Assembly (NCBI GenBank): GCA_965370495.1
Contig: CBDUUV010000076.1
Coordinates: 1-12,356 of the forward strand
DNA: 12,356 bases
Direction: 5' to 3'
Source: Krumholzibacterium sp965370495
GTDB lineage: Bacteria > Krumholzibacteriota > Krumholzibacteriia > Krumholzibacteriales > Krumholzibacteriaceae
Part shown: positions 7,272-12,356 of the stretch, piece by piece
Position numbering within the stretch: position 1 is the first letter of the stretch
How the letters are laid out: each line of letters begins with the position of its first letter
Program-made: the position numbers and the translations under genes
The notes under the pieces: model-generated
Told to the model about the DNA's origin: nothing
The model's input: the letters and a program-made list of their open reading frames with translations, nothing else
Database searches by the model: none

Positions 7272-7310
7272 CCTGTTTTTCCCGGCAGCTTGTTTTCCAA
7301 GTTGAACAGG
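7272..7310. repeat. Two-part inverted repeat downstream of the orphan gene
   Basis: CCTGTT (7272-7277) pairs with AACAGG (7305-7310), and inside it CAGCTTG (7286-7292) pairs with CAAGTTG (7298-7304) with one G-T pair and a five-base loop; an eight-base bulge lies on one side. It could end transcription of the orphan gene, but no U-run follows, so the role is open. Confidence 0.35.
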
Positions 7311-7371
7311 GAATCCCCGCGCTCGGGAGAACGCCTGGATTTTGAGGCTTTCGAGGATTCAGAACCCTGAT

Positions 7372-7803
7372 TCACCGCGATATATTGATCACGGAAATAT
7401 TCTCAAACGATTCATCCACCATAAATTTTAACCCCGTGAAATTCAGCAGGGGCAGCATTTTGAGAGGACAGAAATATTTGAATTTATTTATCTTTTCAAA
7501 TCTCTCATGATGGATAATCAAATCGATGATGTGAAAAACCTGCATGATGCCGGTCTCATTATAACCGTCGATAATTTCCACTATATGCAGAGAATCATCA
7601 TCAGCAAACACCATCCTCGAAAAAAGAATGACGCCATGTTCATTCTCGCTCAGCAGGCTGAAGATGTCTGTTATCTCAATGATTTTTGTGAACTCGCCGC
7701 GGTAGGTGTCATCATGTCCCCTGGATTTTTTATAAAGGCTGAACATCGACTCGAACTGCTTGCTGTTCAACTTTTCGACGATTTGATATTCCCTGTTGAC
7801 CAT
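7372..7803 (-). CDS. Hypothetical protein, 143 residues, AT-rich
   Basis: I do not recognise this protein. The frame begins at ATG 7803 behind a strong GGAGGGG ribosome site three bases before it, which supports real translation. The sequence is soluble-looking, with no signal peptide or membrane helix, and alternates short hydrophobic strands (GVILFSRMVF near 57-66, IVEIIDG near 73-79) with a helix-rich second half (MQVFHIIDLIIHHERFEKI near 86-104) ending in a strand-turn-strand. That alternation could fit a small alpha/beta fold such as a GNAT-like acyltransferase, but no acetyl-CoA motif is evident, so I assign no function. Its GC content is visibly lower than that of the genes on both sides, which may point to separate origin. 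It stands alone between the protease and the sugar cluster, with intergenic gaps of 137 and 259 bp. Confidence 0.7.
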   Translation of the reverse strand: MVNREYQIVEKLNSKQFESMFSLYKKSRGHDDTYRGEFTKIIEITDIFSLLSENEHGVILFSRMVFADDDSLHIVEIIDGYNETGIMQVFHIIDLIIHHERFEKINKFKYFCPLKMLPLLNFTGLKFMVDESFENISVINISR

Positions 7804-7935
7804 TTTCCCCTCCGGTCTGACAACAACGAAATCAATATGTTTCCGGATACGTGCGCCCGGATATTCAGTTATAAAATACGATGTGGCATATAGCGAGTAT
7901 CAATACCATCCGTACTTACGGTGACGCTGAAACAA

Positions 7936-7952
7936 GCCGGCTATCTTCCGGC
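7936..7952 (-). terminator. Possible intrinsic terminator at the end of the tricorn-like gene
   Basis: GCCGG (7936-7940) and CCGGC (7948-7952) form a five-bp GC stem with a seven-base loop that includes the TAG stop. On the minus strand it is followed at once by TTGTTT. Short stem and weak U-run make it plausible but not strong. Confidence 0.35.
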
Positions 7953-10900
7953 ATCGATATCTTTCATGAGCTCCTCGATCGCTCTGGCCAGCTGGGCATC
8001 TTTTTTGCCTGCTTTGCTCCCGGGCATATTATCCACGATGATATCCGGAACCGCGGGAACAAGTTCCATATTCTCGTCCGTGGCCTTTACGTACCACGCG
8101 CGAAATGGCATCCGTATCAATGAGCCGTCAATAAGTTTCTTCCCTCCTGTTGATATTACCGCGCCGAATGTCGGTTTCCCCACGAGGGTACCGATGCCGA
8201 GTGTCTTGTACGCGTGAGAAAATATCTCGGCGTTGGAATAGCTCGATTCATTACATATGGCGATCGACGGTTTCATCCACGGGTAGAATGGAAGCCGCTC
8301 GGCATAGGGATAATTTTCCCTGAATTTCTGATGTTCCTTTTCGAGATTTCCCGCGGCCCCTCTTGGAATAGTGTAGGCATGCTGGCCTACATTGAGAACA
8401 GCCATCAGGTAATCCGTCGTCCATCCGCCTCCGTTGTACCTGACATCGATCACGATCCCTTCCCTGCCTGAGCCCGCGGCTGCAAACTCCCTCTCGAAAC
8501 GTTCGAAACTGACCCATCCCATCGCCTGGATGTGAAGGTATCCCAGCCTGCCGCCCGAGAGCTTTTCTGTGAACTCCCTGTTTTTGCGGATCCATTCATT
8601 GTAGAGCTCTTTTCTTATGGAGGCTGTCGGCCTGATCGCGACTTCCCTTTCCCTGCCTTTCCTGTCCTTTACCGAGAGAAGGACCTTTTCCCCTGCTTTA
8701 TTTACAAACAGGGAGTAGAAATTCATATCGTTTGTAACCGGTACGCTGCCGACGGCCATGATCAGGTCGCCTTTTTTCAACTTGCTGTCCGTCTTGCCGG
8801 CTGGAGTATCGGAAATAACCCTTACTACCCTCACTCCCTTTTTCTCGGGCTTGATCTCAACCCCCAGAAGCCCTGTTGTCTCTTTCTGGGTCTCTGCCCT
8901 GTCCTTTCCGTACAATCCCATATGGCTCGCGTTGAGCTGCCCGGCCATGATGTTGACAATATCCCTGAAATCATGTTTTGTGGATGCCTGCATTGCCCAC
9001 GGCTTGTATTTTTCCCTGAGAGCTTTCCAGCTCTTCCCGTGAAAACCAGGGTCATAGAAGAACGAGTCGAGGGTCCGCCAGATTTCCTCGAATATCTGTT
9101 CCCTCTCTGCAGCATGGTCGATCTGCAGATACGCTGAAAAGGCGATATTCTCGAGCTTGTCGCCATCTGCCTTCATCCTGGCAAGCTTGCCGCTCTGCAA
9201 CATGTAGAGATAAGCTTGCTTGTCGTCGAAGCGCAGGAACGAAGGATTCTTGCCGCCCTTGCTCACCTCTTTCAGGTCTTTACCGTCCCATTTTATCGAA
9301 AAAAGATCTCTCCCTTTTCCCGACGATGACGGCGCTGTGAAATAGAATGTCTTGCCGTCCCCGGATATCTGGATTCCCCTCTCGTCACCAGACAGCGAGG
9401 TGACCTGCGTGAGACGCTCGTAGATGCGGTCAAAATCTATCTCGACCGGTTTCGGCTCCGCGTCCTCTGAATCTTCATCATCTTTTTTCTCCTTGTCCTT
9501 CTTCCTGCCTTTCACGGCCCTTTCACCATCATCCTCCATTTCATCCCAATCGCGGGACGTCTTTTCCCAGTCGCTCTTTTTCAGCCATACGAACCATACA
9601 TCGCTGTTCTGGTTGTTTCTCGATGATGTAAATCCCAGCTTGCTTCCGTCGGGGCTCCATACCGGATTGAAATCTCCCCTCGGATGCATGCTTACGTTGA
9701 CGGGGTCCTCGGAATTGTCAGCCGCGTGGATATAGATCTCGGGGTTGAAGTTGAGGTCCTCGAGATAATAGGCCAGCCACTTGCTGTCCGGGCTCCAGGT
9801 GATATCCCCCGGAGTGGCCCATCCATCAAGAAGGGTTACCTTGCTGACAAGCTTGCTGTTCCTGGATATTTCCGCTGTGACCAGGGTCCCGTTTCCACGG
9901 ACAAACGCTACCCTTTTCCTGTCCGGAGATACAGAGAGAGCGGACTCATCCTGATCGGTGGTTGTAAGCCTTGTGGTCTTGTGCTTCAGGCTCTTGAACA
10001 GGTCAGTTTCATCCCCGTCAGCCGACTCAACCATATACAGGTCATAGTTGCCATTGCGGTCGGAGAGGTAGGCCAGCGTCGTATCGCTTGTCCATACCGG
10101 ATCAAGATCTCTCCATGGCGACCGGCTGATATTGACCGTCTTCTTTTTCTTCTTGTGGTTTTCAGTTATGAATACTTCACCGTGTATCACGACAGCGCTG
10201 TATTTTCCGTTGGGAGATATGGAATAGTAATCGATATCCGATGTAAATGTCTTGTGTACCACCGGATCAAAACGATAATCAGTTCCGATATCAAGCGCCA
10301 GTTCCTCAACATTGCTTCCATCGAGACTGATGGTGTATATTCCTGTTTTCAGTTCGACAACAATATTATTCCCGGCGGAGCTTACATCAAAATAACGCAC
10401 CCCGTCGCCTTCAAAGCGCGTCACCTGCACGGGCTCTGCCACCACGCCGCCATCATCCACAGTGACGAAAAAGATATTGTAATTTCCCGGAGAACTGCTC
10501 AGATAGTACAGCGTCGTCGAGTCATACCATTTCGGACAGAAATCCTGGGCACCGGACGATGCAACCAGAAAATACCTGTCTTTCTTCATATCGTAGATCC
10601 ATATCTGTTTGTTTGCCGGGCCTGTGTAATGCTCACGCTGGATCCTGCAGCTTCCCCTCACAAATGCCGTATACCTGCCGTCATCCGACACGACTGCCAT
10701 ACTTCCGAAAGCATCAAGAATCCTGCCGGGAGTACCGCCCCGCGGGTTGACAGCCTGGATCTCGTTATCCCATTCGACCTGCCTGTAATTCCTGTTGCTT
10801 GAAAACAGTATCCCCCGCGCCTCACTCCAGTCAGAAACAATATCTCCGGCTGAATACCAGGTCAGCCGTTTCGCTATCCCGCCATCCGCGGGGATAGTAT

Positions 10901-11183
10901 AAATATCATTATTCCCGTACCTGTTGCTTGAAAACGCAATCCGTTCGCCATCCGGGCTCCAGGTGGGAAAACTCTCATAAGCTTCGTGGATAGTTATGCG
11001 CCTGGGCTTTCCCCCGTCCATATCCGTGGTCCAGATATCTCCCTGGTAACAGAACGCTATTCTGGTTCCGGCGGGATTAATATTCGGGTAACGGATAAGC
11101 CTGGCTCTCCCTGAAGCATAAACAAGCGTTGGAAAGAGCAGAACAATGATCGCAAGCAGGACTGCTTCTCTGAATCTTCTCAC
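7941..11183 (-). CDS. Exported tricorn-like protease (peptidase family S41) with beta-propeller and PDZ domains
   Basis: Large protease of 1080 residues, close to the length of tricorn core proteins, which trim oligopeptides. Residues 1-23 form a signal peptide (MRRFREAVLL, hydrophobic core, VYA before SG), so it acts in the periplasm or outside. Residues about 30-535 contain repeated TolB/PD40-like propeller blades with W-S-P-D-G/S motifs (75-79, 463-466, 509-513). A strongly acidic/basic linker spans about 537-580, followed by a second propeller-like part. A helical core segment holds NASH (751-754), a PDZ-like domain spans about 770-850, and the S41 core has DVRYNGGG (913-920), NESSYSNAEIFS (978-989) and MELVPAVPDI (1039-1048). 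Ser753-His754, nucleophile Ser983 and Glu1040 match the tricorn catalytic residues. GTG 11183 behind AGGAAAGGAT is chosen, since the frame above it is Cys-rich repeat translation without family resemblance. No tricorn-factor peptidase lies nearby. Confidence 0.92.
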   Translation of the reverse strand: MRRFREAVLLAIIVLLFPTLVYASGRARLIRYPNINPAGTRIAFCYQGDIWTTDMDGGKPRRITIHEAYESFPTWSPDGERIAFSSNRYGNNDIYTIPADGGIAKRLTWYSAGDIVSDWSEARGILFSSNRNYRQVEWDNEIQAVNPRGGTPGRILDAFGSMAVVSDDGRYTAFVRGSCRIQREHYTGPANKQIWIYDMKKDRYFLVASSGAQDFCPKWYDSTTLYYLSSSPGNYNIFFVTVDDGGVVAEPVQVTRFEGDGVRYFDVSSAGNNIVVELKTGIYTISLDGSNVEELALDIGTDYRFDPVVHKTFTSDIDYYSISPNGKYSAVVIHGEVFITENHKKKKKTVNISRSPWRDLDPVWTSDTTLAYLSDRNGNYDLYMVESADGDETDLFKSLKHKTTRLTTTDQDESALSVSPDRKRVAFVRGNGTLVTAEISRNSKLVSKVTLLDGWATPGDITWSPDSKWLAYYLEDLNFNPEIYIHAADNSEDPVNVSMHPRGDFNPVWSPDGSKLGFTSSRNNQNSDVWFVWLKKSDWEKTSRDWDEMEDDGERAVKGRKKDKEKKDDEDSEDAEPKPVEIDFDRIYERLTQVTSLSGDERGIQISGDGKTFYFTAPSSSGKGRDLFSIKWDGKDLKEVSKGGKNPSFLRFDDKQAYLYMLQSGKLARMKADGDKLENIAFSAYLQIDHAAEREQIFEEIWRTLDSFFYDPGFHGKSWKALREKYKPWAMQASTKHDFRDIVNIMAGQLNASHMGLYGKDRAETQKETTGLLGVEIKPEKKGVRVVRVISDTPAGKTDSKLKKGDLIMAVGSVPVTNDMNFYSLFVNKAGEKVLLSVKDRKGREREVAIRPTASIRKELYNEWIRKNREFTEKLSGGRLGYLHIQAMGWVSFERFEREFAAAGSGREGIVIDVRYNGGGWTTDYLMAVLNVGQHAYTIPRGAAGNLEKEHQKFRENYPYAERLPFYPWMKPSIAICNESSYSNAEIFSHAYKTLGIGTLVGKPTFGAVISTGGKKLIDGSLIRMPFRAWYVKATDENMELVPAVPDIIVDNMPGSKAGKKDAQLARAIEELMKDIDAGR

Positions 11184-11250
11184 AACTGTATCCTTTCCTG
11201 AAAACGAAAAATAGATTTGAAAAATAAAGCCAGCAAAAAGAATATTATTA

Positions 11251-11340
11251 TGGCACGAGCTATCACAATACAAATCCTCATGGCACAAACACTCACAACA
11301 CAAAATCCCCACAGCACAAGACCCCCTACACCACAAACAC
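11251..11340. repeat. Degenerate 30-bp tandem repeat, three units
   Basis: Units at 11251-11280, 11281-11310 and 11311-11340. The first two both begin TGGCAC and share TCACAA and ACAAA blocks with about three quarters of positions equal; the third is more diverged (GCACAA, ACAC-CACAAA). The plus strand is rich in A and C with almost no G, so the minus-strand transcript would be G/U-rich. Confidence 0.55.
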
Positions 11341-11365
11341 TGAAATGCCATGCTACAGTTTTTCG

Positions 11366-11390
11366 CGAATTTTCTCAATTGAAAATTTCG
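11366..11390. repeat. AT-rich hairpin after the AOX-like gene
   Basis: CGAATTTTC (11366-11374) pairs with GAAAATTTCG (11381-11390) around TCAATT, giving nine base pairs with a single-base bulge. It begins about 25 bp beyond the stop of the AOX-like gene. No U-run follows on the minus strand, so it may stabilise or process the messenger rather than terminate it. Confidence 0.4.
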
Positions 11391-11414
11391 GGCCCTGAAA
11401 TCCAGGCGGAATGG

Positions 11415-12107
11415 TCACTGCTGAATATCGCCACCCGGGATCTGCGGCATGCCTTCATATTCCACTACATATTCCGGTTTGCCACAAAACACAAAACTTG
11501 TATTCCTGTGATCACGCTCGTCCAGCCCGATACGCCTGAACACATCCGCCCAGGTCCGCAGATCTCCGTATCCCTTCACCACTTCATTGCTGACCAGTTG
11601 CTCTTTCCACTCCGGATGTTCTTCGACAAACCGGGCATACACGTGTTCAGCATGATCCTCGAACTCCGCGTTGAACAGGAACGCTCTGCGAATATTAACC
11701 AGCGCCATCACTCGTGTTATCACGATATAGACGCCGATCATCAAAAGAGATACGGGCGGAAACAGATACCACGGATCCTTGATCCCATCCTCTTTCATCT
11801 TTTCGTTGATTACCAGCAAGTGCCAGTACTCATTATCCTGGGCTTCCCGCCCCCATTTGATTATCCCGCGCGCTTCCCGGACAAGCCCCTGGCGCTGGTA
11901 CCCTTTTGTCATACGGCTATACTGACGGTTCTCCCAGGCCCGGTACGGAATACTGGCCAGTATCTCTATAAGCCTGGCCTTTGCCAGTGTAATCTTTTTC
12001 CCCGTGACCATATCCATCGACAAAAAGAATATTTTTGCTGCCAGCGAATACCTGTATCGGGGCCTCTCCAGGGATGATTTTTGTTCTTTCTTCAGATCAA
12101 TATCCAT
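11415..12107 (-). CDS. Alternative oxidase (AOX)-like di-iron protein
   Basis: A 230-residue protein in which I recognise all four metal-binding helices of the alternative oxidase/plastid terminal oxidase superfamily. Helix 1 is LIEILASIP (46-54; Glu48), matching LETIAAVP. Helix 2 is EAQDNEYWHLL (88-98; Glu93, His96), matching EAENERMHLL. Helix 3 is FEDHAEHVY (149-157; Glu150 and Tyr157, seven apart as in LEEEAxxTY). Helix 4 is LDERDHRN (195-202; Glu197, His200), matching ADEAxHR. AOX oxidises quinol and reduces oxygen to water without pumping protons, as a monotopic inner-membrane protein; the hydrophobic stretch about 113-140 suits membrane attachment. There is no signal peptide. ATG 12107 has GGAG six bases upstream, whereas ATG 12119 lacks a spaced ribosome site, so I choose the former; 12119 would add four residues. 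Oxygen-reducing activity is inferred from ligands; a different di-iron oxidation remains possible. Confidence 0.82.
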   Translation of the reverse strand: MDIDLKKEQKSSLERPRYRYSLAAKIFFLSMDMVTGKKITLAKARLIEILASIPYRAWENRQYSRMTKGYQRQGLVREARGIIKWGREAQDNEYWHLLVINEKMKEDGIKDPWYLFPPVSLLMIGVYIVITRVMALVNIRRAFLFNAEFEDHAEHVYARFVEEHPEWKEQLVSNEVVKGYGDLRTWADVFRRIGLDERDHRNTSFVFCGKPEYVVEYEGMPQIPGGDIQQ

Positions 12108-12190
12108 CTTTTTCTCCATTTCCCATTATTGTAATACCTGCAAATCCTACTATAACAACGCAGGGATCAAACAATAATAATTATTTTTTA

Positions 12191-12220
12191 TTCATAATCA
12201 CTATTGCCCCTTTCTGACAA
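12191..12220 (-). promoter_or_regulatory. Candidate promoter of the AOX-like gene
   Basis: On the minus strand TTGTCA (12220-12215, five of six to consensus) and TATGAA (12196-12191, four of six) are 18 bp apart, giving a leader of about 75 to 80 bases before ATG 12107. An AT-rich tract follows directly. Confidence 0.35.
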
Positions 12221-12255
12221 CACAGCCTTGACCAGGATCGGGAATTGTATGTTAT

Positions 12256-12340
12256 CTTTCTTTGAAAACCCATCTTTTGGAATGCATGGACTTTCTTGGC
12301 CAACCCTTTCTTGAAAAACTCATCTCCGGAAGTGCCCGGG
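12256..12340. repeat. Two imperfect direct repeats with 50-bp offset
   Basis: The stretch 12256-12290 recurs, with small insertions and deletions, at 12306-12340. Shared blocks are CTTTCTT, TTGAAAA, CATCT and GGAA. The indels shift the reading frame between copies, so the repeat is not a protein repeat. It may continue beyond the window. Confidence 0.4.
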
Positions 12341-12356
12341 TTATCTCTCGGTTTAT

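Larger units (their letters stand above)
11184..11414 (-). other. Leader region of the tricorn-like gene
   Basis: These 231 bp hold a degenerate tandem repeat and an AT-rich hairpin, described separately. A CATAAT box occurs on the minus strand about 65 bp before the GTG start, but its -35 partner is poor, so I do not call a promoter. No RNA gene or extra coding frame is convincing. Confidence 0.4.
12120..12356. other. Region upstream of the AOX-like gene, no confident gene
   Basis: The 237 bp at the window end hold a promoter candidate, a degenerate direct repeat and an AT-rich stretch (about 12170-12195). Two minus-strand frames remain open from the window edge, one ending at TAA 12183-12181 (about 57 residues, ending AIVIMNKK) and one ending near 12253. 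Neither resembles a known protein, so a 3' gene end here is possible but unproven. Confidence 0.3.

Noticed and set aside
9684..10802. Plus-strand open frame of 372 codons
   Set aside because: Antisense shadow of the propeller region of the tricorn-like gene; no recognisable protein features.
11251..11340. CRISPR array
   Set aside because: Units are contiguous and degenerate with no spacers between conserved repeats, and no cas gene is present.
11184..11378. N-terminal extension of the tricorn-like protein with many Cys
   Set aside because: It is translation of the A/C-rich tandem repeat. GTG 11183 has a good ribosome site and starts exactly at a signal peptide.
11217..12077. Plus-strand open frame of 286 codons
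   Set aside because: It covers the AOX-like gene in antisense and runs through the low-complexity repeat; the minus-strand frame has the conserved di-iron motifs and a ribosome site.

Overview
The window is a bacterial chromosome segment of roughly even base composition. Every gene I can support lies on the minus strand, so transcription runs from high to low coordinates. Rhamnose-type nucleotide-sugar genes together with a secreted tricorn-type protease of more than 1000 residues suggest a Gram-negative-type bacterium, perhaps of the Bacteroidota/Gemmatimonadota/candidate-phylum (FCB-like) kind. That placement is a guess from gene content; there is no rRNA or marker gene here.

Layout in transcription order. 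(1) 12356-12120: an end region with a candidate promoter and a degenerate direct repeat, no confident gene. (2) 12107-11415: a 230-residue di-iron protein that carries all six metal ligands and the catalytic tyrosine of the alternative oxidase (AOX) superfamily. It has no recognised annotation cue from its neighbours and is the most unexpected gene of the window. (3) 11414-11184: a leader with a 30-bp degenerate tandem repeat and a hairpin. (4) 11183-7941: an exported tricorn-like S41 protease of 1080 residues with a signal peptide, beta-propeller repeats, charged linker, PDZ and catalytic Ser/His/Glu. (5) 7803-7372: an AT-richer orphan gene of 143 residues. (6) 7371-7113: an intergenic region with a 14-bp perfect palindrome, a 14-bp near-identical repeat 77 bp away, and a promoter candidate, all upstream of the sugar genes.

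(7) 7112-1: a surface-polysaccharide precursor and export cluster. Two paralogous GDP-sugar short-chain dehydrogenases (GMD/RMD branch) probably take GDP-mannose to a GDP-6-deoxyhexose such as GDP-D-rhamnose. UDP-glucose 6-dehydrogenase makes UDP-glucuronate, dTDP-glucose 4,6-dehydratase makes dTDP-4-keto-6-deoxyglucose, and the non-hydrolysing UDP-GlcNAc 2-epimerase makes UDP-ManNAc. A Wzx-type flippase, cut by the window edge, would move the lipid-linked repeat unit across the inner membrane. The last four genes abut or overlap and look translationally coupled. No glycosyltransferase is present; these probably lie beyond position 1.

No tRNA, rRNA, CRISPR array, transposase or integrase was seen.
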